Source of the DNA: Nitrospiraceae bacterium
Lineage (GTDB): Bacteria; Nitrospirota; Thermodesulfovibrionia; UBA6902
Direction: 5' to 3'
Length of the DNA stretch: 51,827 nt
Assembly (NCBI GenBank): GCA_003599425.1
Contig: QZKC01000022.1
Coordinates: 1-51,827, forward strand
Made by a program: the position numbers and the translations under genes. The notes beneath the pieces are model-generated. The model did not search any database and was not told the DNA's origin. It saw only the letters and a program-made list of their open reading frames with translations. This document shows, one piece after another, positions 8,676 to 16,526 of this stretch (position 1 is its first letter; every line of letters starts with the position of its first letter).

Positions 8676-11294
8676 GTGTTCAACTGGTTTGACAATACAT
8701 ACAGGAAAATCCTGGATCATATGGCTGACGGCGTGTATTTTGTCGGGCCGGACCAGAGAATTCTCTACTGGAGCAGGGGCGCCGGCGCAATGTCCGGCTT
8801 CACATCCGAAGAGATGACAGGAAGTTCCCTGAATGACAGGCGCATTCATTATGAAGACGGCAAGGGGAATCCATTGCAGCCTTTTGAGTATCCGGCAGCG
8901 CTCTGCCTGCAGGAGAAAAGGACGGTAAGCAAGCATTTTTTTCTGAAGACGAAAGACAGCAGGCTGATCCCTGTAGAAGAGACCGCGTCCCCTCTTTTGG
9001 ACAGGGGGAAAGTAAAAGGCGTTATCACCGTTATAAAGGATATAACATCCTGCATCGAGTCCACAGAGTTCCGGTTGAGGTCCGAGAGGAAGGAACGGCT
9101 GATACCGATATGCGGCTGGTGCAAGAAGATCAGGAGCGATGAAAACTACTGGGAACAGATAGAGACCTATCTTACCGATGAAGGGTTCGGTGTCTTTACA
9201 CACGGCATGTGCCCTTCCTGCGCGGACAAGATATTTGAAAAGAAAGTGTACCTTGAAAGCTACCAGCAGATATGCAAATCCATTAGCGCCAGCATTTCTC
9301 TTGAAGAGGTGCTGCAGCTTATCGTGAGGAATGTGGTCAAAGTCATGAACGTGAAGGCAAGCCTGGTCCGCCTGCTGAACAGGGAGACAAAGCAGCTTGA
9401 GCTCGCAGCATACTACGGAGTCAGCGAGAGATACGCCAACAAAGGCCCTGTTGCATATGACGCAAGCATCGATGACGCGCTCGCAGGCCAGCCGGCATCG
9501 GTTTATGACATTACGGAGCATACGGATTCAAAGTACTACAGGGAGGCGCTGGAGGAGGGTATACGGAGCATTCTTTCGATACCCCTGCGTTTTGAGAAGG
9601 AAGTCATAGGAGTGCTCAGGATGTACACGACTGAACCTGTCAAATATACGGAAGAAGACATGAAATTCATCACCGCAATCGCTGAACAGGCCGCGACCGG
9701 TATTGTGAATGCACGGCGTTTTGAAAAGGCTGTGTCAAGGGAGAAGGAATATCTCCGTGTCTTCGAAGAAGTGACAAAGGTGACTGGCTCTTCCCTGAAC
9801 CTTAATGAGGTATTAAATCTGATCGTCAGAAAGATACCGCAGGTCATGGACCTCAAGGGATGTTCGCTCCGGCTTGTTAACAAGGAAAACAAGCAGCTCG
9901 AACTTGCTGCATATTTCGGGTTAAGCGAGAAATATGCCAATAAAGGCCCGGTGGAATACGACGAAAACCTCGAAGACGCACTGGCCAGTCAGTCTGTGAC
10001 AATATTCGATATTGAGGAGAACAGGGATTCGAAATATTACCAGGAAGCCGTGCAGGAAGGGTTGCGGAGTATCGTGTCCATTCCCATGCGGTTCCATAGC
10101 GAAGTCGTAGGGCGTCTCCGGCTGTATACCAGCAAGCCTGTACAGTATACAGAAGAAGACATGCGGTTCCTTGAGGCCATAGCCGAGCAGACGGCCCTTG
10201 CAATTGTGAATGCAAAGCATTTTGAGACGGAGATAACAAGGGAAAGGGAATATCTCCGTGTATTTGAAGAAGTGACCAAGACTGTCAGCTCTTCACTTAA
10301 TCTTAATGAGGTGCTGAATCTGATCGTCAGAAAGATACCTGAAGTCATGAGACTGAAGGCCTGCTCTGTAAGACTTGTCGAGAAGGAGAAGAAACAGCTT
10401 GAACTCGCTGCTTATTACGGATTGAGCGAAAGATACGCCAATAAGGGCCCGGTGTCCTATGACAAAAGCATCGATGACGCACTCGCGGGCAAAGAGGTCT
10501 CGGAATATGATGTAATGGATCACAAGGATTCACGCTATTACAATGAAGCTATTGCAGAAGGCATACGGAACATATTGTCCGTACCGATGCGCTATCAGAA
10601 TGAGATTGTGGGAGTGCTGAGACTGTATTCGGGTAAACCTGTTAAATACACTGACGCAGATTTCAGCTTCATGATGACTATCGCGGAACAGACCGCTATT
10701 GCGATCATTAACGCAAAGCATTTTGAAAGAGAGATATCCAAGGAAAAAGAATACCTAAAGGTGTTCCAGGAGGTCACAAGAACCGTAAGCTCCACCCTTC
10801 ATGTAAGAGAAGTGCTGGAAATGATCGTAAAAAAGATACCGCAGGTCATGGGACTGAAGGCAGCCACCATCCGGCTGCTCGATCACTCCGGCAAGAAGCT
10901 CAGGCTTGTCGCGTCATCCGGCCTCAGTGAGAAGTATCTCAACAGGGGGCCTGTCGACACAGAGGAAAATGTGATCGAGGCGCTCAATGAAAAGCCGGTC
11001 GCTATTTATGATGTTACGACCGACCCGAAGATAAAGTATCAGAAAGAGGCGGCTGAGGAAGGGATAAAGAGCATACTCACGCTCCCTATTATCGCAAGGG
11101 GGAAGGTGCTCGGCATATTGAGACTTCTTACCGGAGAGCAGAGAAACTTTTCACAGCAGGAAATTGATTTTTCAGCCTCACTTGCCGAACAGTGCGGTAT
11201 TGCGATAGAGAATGCGACCATGTATGAAAAGACAAAGAAGGAATATGATGATATGATGCAGTCCGTAGGGAGGGCTTTTTTCGAAAAAGAGTAG
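8676..11294 (+). CDS. PAS / Cys-pair / four-GAF sensor protein without output domain
   Basis: The 872-residue product starts with a PAS domain (about 5-125), then a short Cys module with C146-x-x-C149 and C179-x-x-C182 (ICGWCKK...HGMCPSCADK), a motif often seen after PAS domains in bacterial sensors. Four GAF domains follow at about 200-350, 367-517, 535-685 and 702-852, repeated every 167-168 residues. GAF 1-3 are close copies (SERYANKGPV, YRE-ALEEGIRSILSIP, EEDMKFITAIAEQ); GAF4 is diverged. Helical linkers (EREYLRVFEEVTK) join them. The chain ends just after GAF4: there is no kinase, GGDEF, EAL, HD or DNA-binding domain. The start is GTG 8676 with a weak AGAGG upstream. It probably works with the adjacent diguanylate cyclase. 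Confidence 0.85.
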   Translation: MFNWFDNTYRKILDHMADGVYFVGPDQRILYWSRGAGAMSGFTSEEMTGSSLNDRRIHYEDGKGNPLQPFEYPAALCLQEKRTVSKHFFLKTKDSRLIPVEETASPLLDRGKVKGVITVIKDITSCIESTEFRLRSERKERLIPICGWCKKIRSDENYWEQIETYLTDEGFGVFTHGMCPSCADKIFEKKVYLESYQQICKSISASISLEEVLQLIVRNVVKVMNVKASLVRLLNRETKQLELAAYYGVSERYANKGPVAYDASIDDALAGQPASVYDITEHTDSKYYREALEEGIRSILSIPLRFEKEVIGVLRMYTTEPVKYTEEDMKFITAIAEQAATGIVNARRFEKAVSREKEYLRVFEEVTKVTGSSLNLNEVLNLIVRKIPQVMDLKGCSLRLVNKENKQLELAAYFGLSEKYANKGPVEYDENLEDALASQSVTIFDIEENRDSKYYQEAVQEGLRSIVSIPMRFHSEVVGRLRLYTSKPVQYTEEDMRFLEAIAEQTALAIVNAKHFETEITREREYLRVFEEVTKTVSSSLNLNEVLNLIVRKIPEVMRLKACSVRLVEKEKKQLELAAYYGLSERYANKGPVSYDKSIDDALAGKEVSEYDVMDHKDSRYYNEAIAEGIRNILSVPMRYQNEIVGVLRLYSGKPVKYTDADFSFMMTIAEQTAIAIINAKHFEREISKEKEYLKVFQEVTRTVSSTLHVREVLEMIVKKIPQVMGLKAATIRLLDHSGKKLRLVASSGLSEKYLNRGPVDTEENVIEALNEKPVAIYDVTTDPKIKYQKEAAEEGIKSILTLPIIARGKVLGILRLLTGEQRNFSQQEIDFSASLAEQCGIAIENATMYEKTKKEYDDMMQSVGRAFFEKE

Positions 11295-11297
11295 CGG

Positions 11298-11516
11298 TCA
11301 GGTGTTCTCCCTCGCTTCGTGTTTTCTCTCCTGTCTGTGCCTGTGCCGCTCTTCATATCTTCTGCGGGCCTCAGGTGATATACTGACCTTGTCTCTGATG
11401 TCCAGGCTGAAAAGTATGACAGGCGTTATGCTGTCCATCTGTTCAGGGTCTTCAGTTCTGAGTGCAGGCCGGACCGTCCCGGTGATCCTTGGCCCGCTTA
11501 TAGCTTCAATATCCAT
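11298..11516 (-). CDS. Small protein of unknown function, 72 aa
   Basis: A strong AGGGGAG ribosome site (about 11521-11527) precedes ATG 11516, and the frame stops 3 bases from the convergent sensor gene. The sequence starts MDIEAISGPRITGTVRPALR, contains LFSLDIRDKVSISPEARRRYEE and ends in a very basic, charged tail (RHRHRQERKHEARENT). It is soluble and possibly nucleic-acid or protein binding; no family is recognised. The KVSISPEA stretch recalls short motifs in flagellar-regulation proteins such as FlgM-like peptides, but that is only a resemblance. Confidence 0.55.
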   Translation of the reverse strand: MDIEAISGPRITGTVRPALRTEDPEQMDSITPVILFSLDIRDKVSISPEARRRYEERHRHRQERKHEARENT

Positions 11517-11573
11517 ATATTCTCCCCTAATATTATGAGCTGATTTATTTTATATATTTTGGGTGAATATGTC

Positions 11574-11708
11574 AGCAAAAAAGTTCAATAGCGCAATAGT
11601 GCAAAAGCACATTAGCATAAAAGCAGAAAAATCCCGCTTATTCATCTTTAAACTTCTGCTCTTCCGGGCTCTTGCACTTCTGTTCTTTTGCTCTTCTGCA
11701 CTTCTGTT
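11574..11708. repeat. AGTGCAAAAG-type repeat, inverted arrangement
   Basis: The left half has direct units such as GCGCAATAGTGCAAAAGCAC and the right half the reverse complements (CTCTTGCACTTCTGTTCTTT, GCTCTTCTGCACTTCTG), so the region can fold. Similar units lie at 30015-30060 and, in frame, inside the gene at 11710-13344 (12762-12801). It lies downstream of that gene's stop and may help end its transcript. Confidence 0.65.
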
Positions 11709-11709
11709 G

Positions 11710-13344
11710 TCAGCGCGTGTTATCAGAGATGCTCTCCAGTGTCCGTATCAGCGCCTCTGCCTTTTTCAGGGTCTCGTAATATTCCTTCTCCGGGTCTGAA
11801 TCAGCGACGATGCCGGCGCCTGCCTGGACATATGCAACCCTGTTCTTGATCACGAACGTCCTGATGATGATATTTAAATCCATATCACCGGTGAAGCTGA
11901 TATACCCTATGGAACCGGTATACGGCCCGCGCGTGACAGGTTCGAGCTCATCAATGATCTCCATGCACCGTACCTTCGGGACCCCGGTGATAGTCCCGCC
12001 GGGGAAGGTCGCCCGTATCGCGTCAAAGCAGTCTTTACCCTCTGCAAGGGCGCCTTTGACATTTGAGACGATGTGGATGACGTGGGAATAATTTTCTGTT
12101 ACCATGAACTCATCGACCTCCACGGTGCTGTAATCGGATATCTTGCCCAGGTCATTCCTTTCAAGGTCGATCAGCATGAGGTGTTCTGCACGTTCTTTTT
12201 CATTGAGCAGGAGGTCTGCCCTCATTAGCCGGTCACTTTCAGCGTCTTTCCCTCTTGGGCGTGTGCCAGCTATGGGCCTTGTTTCTACAGTGCTGCCGGT
12301 GACCCTGACGAGCCGCTCCGGAGACGAACTCGCGATCTGGTAATCTCCCAGATCAAGATACGCTGCAAAGGGAGATGGATTTATCTTGCTCAGGATCTTG
12401 TAGATCTGCCATGGCCTGATGTCGCCGATATCAGCGGAGACCCTCTGTGACAGGTTAGCCTGAAATATATCACCTGCCTTGATATACTCCTTGGCCCTTT
12501 TGACGATGTCCATGTATATTTCTTTTTCCATTTCATGGCGTATGCGGATGCTACTATTGATAGTGGTTATGTCATTGCGAGCCGAAGGCGAAGCAATCTT
12601 TTCTTCTTCCAGGGGGGCATGAGATTGCTTCGTCGTCTCTATGCCCGGGACTCCTCGCAATGACGACATGTGGTTCACAGCTAAATAGAAAGAACTTATC
12701 TTTTTATGTATCTCTTGTATCTTTTCACATGCACGGTCATAATAATCTTCCCACTTTCCTGCTTCCGCACTTCTGCACTTTTGTACTACTGCACTGAGTG
12801 CGTCTTCAGCCCCGGGGCACGAGATGATAAATGTCTTCTGAAGCTTATGATCAACTGCAACTACAGTGTCAACGAGCATGAAGTGAGCATCTGGTATATC
12901 GAGGTCATCGACAGCAGTTCTCGGCAGATGTTCAAAATAGTGGACAAAGTCATAACTGATGAGACCAATTGCGCCGCCGATGAAAGGAGGAACATTGTCC
13001 GCTGATTCTATCCTGTATGCTTTCAGAAACTGTTTTAATTTTTTGAGAGGGGAGACTGCCTTTTCCGGCCCCCAACCCCTAACCCCTAACCCCCTCTTTA
13101 TGCTCTCTGTCTCTGCCACACCGTTCTTTACCCTGAAAATCAAAAACGGTTCTGCGCCGATGAAGGAATACCTGGCAATCTTTTCAGGCCCGTTCATGCT
13201 CTCAAGGAGAAAACTGTATGGAGCGTCTATGCTTTCAAAGATGATCTGTGGTTCGATAAAAGGGAGTTCCGCATAGATGGGGGAAGTCTTGCCTGTTATT
13301 GCGTTTTCGATGAATTCTATTTTTGAGGGAAGAACTTGCATCAT
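11710..13344 (-). CDS. Anthranilate / aminodeoxychorismate synthase component I
   Basis: The 544-residue chorismate-binding enzyme carries an N-terminal TrpE-type domain (ARYSFIGAEPFL, PPFIGGAIGLISYDFV) and the C-terminal catalytic domain with AGDIFQANLSQR, IASSSPERL, PIAGTRPRG, IDLERNDLG, HIVSNVKG, TFPGGTITGVPK, GSIGYISFTGDMDLNI and QAGAGIVADSDP. It aminates chorismate with ammonia from a glutaminase partner, giving anthranilate (TrpE) or aminodeoxychorismate (PabB). PIAGT, without the Lys of many PabBs, favours TrpE but is not decisive, and no trpG/pabA lies nearby. Three stretches encoded by dispersed repeats lie in frame: residues 83-93, 182-197 and 226-258. The start is ATG 13344; the next codon is also ATG. 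Confidence 0.88.
   Translation of the reverse strand: MMQVLPSKIEFIENAITGKTSPIYAELPFIEPQIIFESIDAPYSFLLESMNGPEKIARYSFIGAEPFLIFRVKNGVAETESIKRGLGVRGWGPEKAVSPLKKLKQFLKAYRIESADNVPPFIGGAIGLISYDFVHYFEHLPRTAVDDLDIPDAHFMLVDTVVAVDHKLQKTFIISCPGAEDALSAVVQKCRSAEAGKWEDYYDRACEKIQEIHKKISSFYLAVNHMSSLRGVPGIETTKQSHAPLEEEKIASPSARNDITTINSSIRIRHEMEKEIYMDIVKRAKEYIKAGDIFQANLSQRVSADIGDIRPWQIYKILSKINPSPFAAYLDLGDYQIASSSPERLVRVTGSTVETRPIAGTRPRGKDAESDRLMRADLLLNEKERAEHLMLIDLERNDLGKISDYSTVEVDEFMVTENYSHVIHIVSNVKGALAEGKDCFDAIRATFPGGTITGVPKVRCMEIIDELEPVTRGPYTGSIGYISFTGDMDLNIIIRTFVIKNRVAYVQAGAGIVADSDPEKEYYETLKKAEALIRTLESISDNTR
12571..12664. repeat. GTCATTGCGAG palindromic repeat inside the trpE/pabB gene
   Basis: Ends are the exact inverted pair GTCATTGCGAG (12571-12581) and CTCGCAATGAC (12654-12664), with internal AAGCAATCT/AGATTGCTT halves. 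This is a well-known type of intergenic palindrome in environmental genomes, here lying inside a reading frame and translated as residues 226-258 without a stop. Confidence 0.85.
13068..13096. repeat. CCCCTAA 7-mer run inside the trpE/pabB gene
   Basis: About three and a half units of the heptamer CCCCTAA (GGGGTTA on the coding strand) encode KRGLGVRGWGP. Repeats of this type are otherwise intergenic. Three 7-base units equal seven codons, so such runs are frame-neutral in multiples of three. Confidence 0.75.
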
Positions 13345-13360
13345 TTGTTGATCAGGTAGC

Positions 13361-13520
13361 TTGTTATAAATTTGGACAAGTATGGTGAAAAAACATATTG
13401 AGCGATACCTTAGTATCTGATGTTTAACGCCTTTCGTTGAAAATGCAATTTCGTGAGTATTTCAAAATCTATCGCGTTCAAGATGTTTTTGAGCCATAGC
13501 TTGTCCAAATAAAACTGCTA
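13361..13520 (+). mobile_element. MITE-like element, shortened copy C
   Basis: Terminal inverted repeats TTTGGACAAGTATGG (about 13370-13384) and CCATAGCTTGTCCAAA (13494-13509). Internal CATATTGAGCGATACCTTAG and GTTCAAGATGTTTTTGAGCC match elements A and B, but about 90 bases holding the two hairpins of the longer copies are absent. It fills the gap between trpE/pabB and pyrF. Confidence 0.7.
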
Positions 13521-13530
13521 ACACGGTATA

Positions 13531-14250
13531 TTAAAACCCTGCTATTTCCTCTTCGATCCGCTTTAACGCGCCAACCGGGTCAGGCTGCGCAGTGACCGCT
13601 CTCCCGATGACCAGATAATCGGCTCCTCTCTTCAATGCCTCTCTGGGAGTCAGTATCCTCTTCTGGTCACCAGCTTCTGCCCAGGAGGGCCTGATGCCCG
13701 GAGTTACAATAAGGAAGTTCTTACCATAATGGGCGCGTAGACTTTCTGCGTCCTCTGGTGAAGCCACCACCCCGTCCAGCCCGGCACTTTGAGCAAGCCC
13801 TGCGAGGTGTTTGACCTGAGCGCTCATTCTCAGTCCTATACCGAGTTCATCATGTAAGACCTTCTGGTCAATGCTGGTCAATATGGTCACGCCAATGAGT
13901 CTTGGCCTGGGGATATTTTCTTCAAGCGAAAGCTTTCGTATTACCTCTGCTGCCTGCCGCATCATTTCCAGGCCGCCGAGTGTATGGACATTGAACATGA
14001 ATACCCCGAGCCGAGCCGCAACTGCCGCTGATTTTGCAACAGTATTGGGGATATCATGAAATTTCAGGTCCAGAAAGACCTTTTTCCTTAGAAAATGGAT
14101 CTGTTTGATAATCTTGGGCCCTGATGCTGTAAAAAGCTCAGACCCTATCTTGAAAATATCAACATGCTCCCTGAACGTATTTACGACTGCAATTGCGTCA
14201 TCATAGTTCGATACATCAAGTGCGAGGATTATGCGGTCACGTGGTTTCAT
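13531..14250 (-). CDS. pyrF: Orotidine 5'-phosphate decarboxylase
   Basis: The 239-residue class I OMP decarboxylase catalyses the last step of UMP synthesis. Key motifs: LALDVSNYDDA, FKIGSELF, the catalytic DLKFHDIPNTV (Asp-Lys-x-x-x-Asp near residue 60), VHTLGG, IGVTILTSID, VASPEDAE, FLIVTPGIRPSWAEAGDQKRILTP and DYLVIGRAVT. Length is typical. No clear Shine-Dalgarno precedes ATG 14250, and a MITE-like element begins 12 bases upstream, so its native promoter may be displaced or supplied by the repeat. It lies between two copies of the same element family. Confidence 0.96.
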   Translation of the reverse strand: MKPRDRIILALDVSNYDDAIAVVNTFREHVDIFKIGSELFTASGPKIIKQIHFLRKKVFLDLKFHDIPNTVAKSAAVAARLGVFMFNVHTLGGLEMMRQAAEVIRKLSLEENIPRPRLIGVTILTSIDQKVLHDELGIGLRMSAQVKHLAGLAQSAGLDGVVASPEDAESLRAHYGKNFLIVTPGIRPSWAEAGDQKRILTPREALKRGADYLVIGRAVTAQPDPVGALKRIEEEIAGF

Positions 14251-14261
14251 ACTGAGTCAGC

Positions 14262-14509
14262 AATTATAAATTTGAAGCAAGTATGGTGAGTAAATGCAGG
14301 CTTTACGAAGTAAAGTAATTTAAACAGAAACATTATTATCCTTACATTGAGGCGAAGCCTCTGAACATATTGTGCAATACCTTAGCGTCTATAGCTCTGA
14401 AACATTTTGTTTGGATGTGTACAGATAAAATATTAAATGATCCATTGCTTCCAAGATGTTCTCGAACCATGGCTTGCTTCAGGTTAAGTTTATGAATCAT
14501 CAAGGCTAA
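14262..14509 (+). mobile_element. MITE-like element, copy B (about 248 bp)
   Basis: Ends GAAGCAAGTATGGT (14274-14287) and ACCATGGCTTGCTTC (14467-14481) are inverted, extended by AGTTTATGAATCATCAAGG on the right. Its first half is nearly identical to element A over about 105 bases; the second half has diverged. The right end ...AAGGCTAA runs into the 3' end of dcd and contains the dcd stop codon. Confidence 0.75.
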
Positions 14510-15054
14510 ATTTTGGCTAATGTTATCCCCTTTTGCGCCTGGTATTTCCCCGCCTTGTCCGCGTAGGATCTTTCGCAGATTTCATCAGCGCCGAGGAATA
14601 TGATCTGTGCTATCCCTTCATTTGCGTACAATTTTACAGGCAGGGGAGTGGTATTGGATATTTCTATGGTCACATGCCCCTCCCATTCCGGTTCAAGGGG
14701 GGTTACGTTGACGATGACACCGCACCGTGCGTATGTGGATTTACCGAGGCAGATCACAATGGTTTCACGGGGAATTTTAAAATACTCTACTGATGTGGCG
14801 AGTACAAAAGAATTTGGCGGGATTATGCAGACATCGCCTTTAAAATCCGTGAAACTCCTCGGATCGAACTGCTTGGGATCGATCACCGTTGTATTTATAT
14901 TCGTAAATATCTTGAACTTGTTGGTTATCCTCATGTCATACCCGTATGAGCTGACCCCAAATGAAATGACGCCCTTCCTGACCTGCTTGTCAGCAAACGG
15001 TTTTATCATGCCTTTTTGGGCCATTGTTCGTATCCAGCGGTCGTTTTTTACCAT
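14506..15054 (-). CDS. dcd: dCTP deaminase
   Basis: The 182-residue protein belongs to the dUTPase/Dcd trimer fold: [39 protein letters not shown], the active-site region [50 protein letters not shown], and the C-terminal lid [14 protein letters not shown]. It deaminates dCTP to dUTP (some relatives also hydrolyse it) for dTTP synthesis. AAAGGAG lies 8 bases before ATG 15054; a longer frame from 15084 lacks a site. The last codon and TAG stop fall at the boundary of MITE copy B, so the repeat appears to supply the stop. It is divergent from the inositol-phosphate synthase gene. Confidence 0.95.
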   Translation of the reverse strand: MVKNDRWIRTMAQKGMIKPFADKQVRKGVISFGVSSYGYDMRITNKFKIFTNINTTVIDPKQFDPRSFTDFKGDVCIIPPNSFVLATSVEYFKIPRETIVICLGKSTYARCGVIVNVTPLEPEWEGHVTIEISNTTPLPVKLYANEGIAQIIFLGADEICERSYADKAGKYQAQKGITLAKI

Positions 15055-15130
15055 TGAGATTTCTCCTTTGCAGACGAATTTCAAAGGGTAACATATAGCC
15101 CCATTTTTTACAACAGACCCTGCAGGAATG

Positions 15131-15179
15131 TATTTTTATGTATTTTTATGTTGATTGAACAGCATGTTTTTGATATGAT
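15131..15179 (+). promoter_or_regulatory. Promoter of the inositol-3-phosphate synthase gene
   Basis: TTGATT (15151-15156) and TATGAT (15174-15179) are spaced by 17 bases. Directly upstream are two tandem copies of TATTTTTATG (15131-15150), AT-rich like an UP element. Confidence 0.55.
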
Positions 15180-15257
15180 TGTCTATCATAACTCCTTGAA
15201 GTTTCGTAATGTATGGTTAACTAATTGCTTCATATTGTATGTGAGGAGGCAGAACAA

Positions 15258-16433
15258 ATGGAAAAGATAAAGATAGCCGTCGCAGGGATCGGTAATTGTG
15301 CAAGCTCATTGATTCAGGGCCTTGAATATTACAAAGGGAAAAATCCGGAAGAAGCCATCGGCCTCATGCATTGGGACATTGGCGGCTATAAACCCCATGA
15401 TATAGAAGTAGTTGCGGCTTTTGACATTGACAAAAGAAAGGTCGGGAAGGATGTGAATGAAGCGATATTCGCATTGCCTAACTGCACCTCAGTATTCTGT
15501 GAGAGTATGCCCCAGGCGAATGTCATTGTTCAGATGGGCAAGGTGCTGGACGGCTTTTCTGACCACATGAAGGACTATAACCCTGAACATACTTTTGTGT
15601 TAAGCGATAAAAAGGAGGCTGAAAAGGAAGACATTGTCGCGGCATTGAAGAAGTCAGGCGCTGAAATGCTTCTGAACTACCTGCCAGTCGGCTCAGAAGC
15701 TGCCGTTAAATTCTATGCTGAATGCGTGCTCGAGGCCGGGATAGGGTTTATCAACAATATGCCAGTTTTTATCGCGAGCAATCCTGAATGGGCCAAGAGG
15801 TTCAGGGAAAAGAATCTGCCGATCATCGGAGATGACATTAAAGCTCAGCTTGGCGCCACGATAACCCACAGGACCCTGGTCGACCTGTTCAGGAAAAGAG
15901 GCGTGAAACTGGAAAGGACTTACCAGTTGAACACAGGCGGCAATACGGATTTCCTCAATATGCTGAACAAGAGCAGGCTTGCCTCGAAAAAAGAATCAAA
16001 GACAGAGGCGGTGCAGTCTGTCATGAACGGAAAGAGGCTGGCCCCTGACAATATTCACATAGGCCCGAGCGATTATGTGCCATGGCAGAAGGACAACAAG
16101 GTGTGCTTCATCCGCATGGAGGGAAGGCTCTTTGGTGATGTTCCGATGAATCTTGAACTAAGGCTTTCTGTTGAAGATTCCCCCAACTCTGCCGGGGTTG
16201 CGATTGATGCTGTCAGGTGCTGCAAACTGGCGTTGAACAGGCGGAAAGGCGGCGTTCTCTATTCACCGTCCGCATATTTCATGAAACACCCGCCGAAACA
16301 GTTCAGCGATGATGTGGCATACAGGATGCTGGAGGAGTTCATAGCTGGGCAGGACATAGAGGGGGAGCTTATTGAGAGCATACATGATGAACAATCTGTT
16401 CAGAAGGTCGTATCGGCATTTGTCGACCGGTAA
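15258..16433 (+). CDS. ino1: Inositol-3-phosphate synthase
   Basis: The 391-residue NAD-dependent enzyme converts glucose-6-phosphate to L-myo-inositol 1-phosphate, the entry to inositol lipids and solutes. Signatures: N-terminal Rossmann IKIAVAGIGNCASSLIQGL, LLNYLPVGSEAAVKFYAE, FINNMPVFIASNP, IIGDDIKAQLGATITHR, YQLNTGGNTDFLNM, KRLAPDNIHIGPSDYVPW and the C-terminal NSAGVAIDAVRC. This matches the compact bacterial/archaeal form. GAGGAGG before ATG 15258 sets the start; a TTG 33 bases upstream is in frame but unlikely. The class II aldolase follows after 93 bases, so glucose-6-phosphate use and triose chemistry are probably co-expressed. Confidence 0.93.
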   Translation: MEKIKIAVAGIGNCASSLIQGLEYYKGKNPEEAIGLMHWDIGGYKPHDIEVVAAFDIDKRKVGKDVNEAIFALPNCTSVFCESMPQANVIVQMGKVLDGFSDHMKDYNPEHTFVLSDKKEAEKEDIVAALKKSGAEMLLNYLPVGSEAAVKFYAECVLEAGIGFINNMPVFIASNPEWAKRFREKNLPIIGDDIKAQLGATITHRTLVDLFRKRGVKLERTYQLNTGGNTDFLNMLNKSRLASKKESKTEAVQSVMNGKRLAPDNIHIGPSDYVPWQKDNKVCFIRMEGRLFGDVPMNLELRLSVEDSPNSAGVAIDAVRCCKLALNRRKGGVLYSPSAYFMKHPPKQFSDDVAYRMLEEFIAGQDIEGELIESIHDEQSVQKVVSAFVDR

Positions 16434-16526
16434 TAATAGCAGTTAAAGGTATCAAATTCGGGGCGGTATTGCAACTGAATAGACCACACTGACAGAAAAA
16501 TATAAATAACAACGGGAGGAGGAAGT

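Noticed and set aside
8631-9521. 296-codon open frame on the minus strand
   Set aside because: It lies entirely opposite the PAS/GAF gene, whose domains are unmistakable. Its own translation has no recognisable motif and no ribosome site.
11302-11538. 78-codon plus-strand frame after the GAF gene
   Set aside because: It is antisense to the small minus-strand gene, which has the strong ribosome site; the plus frame has none.
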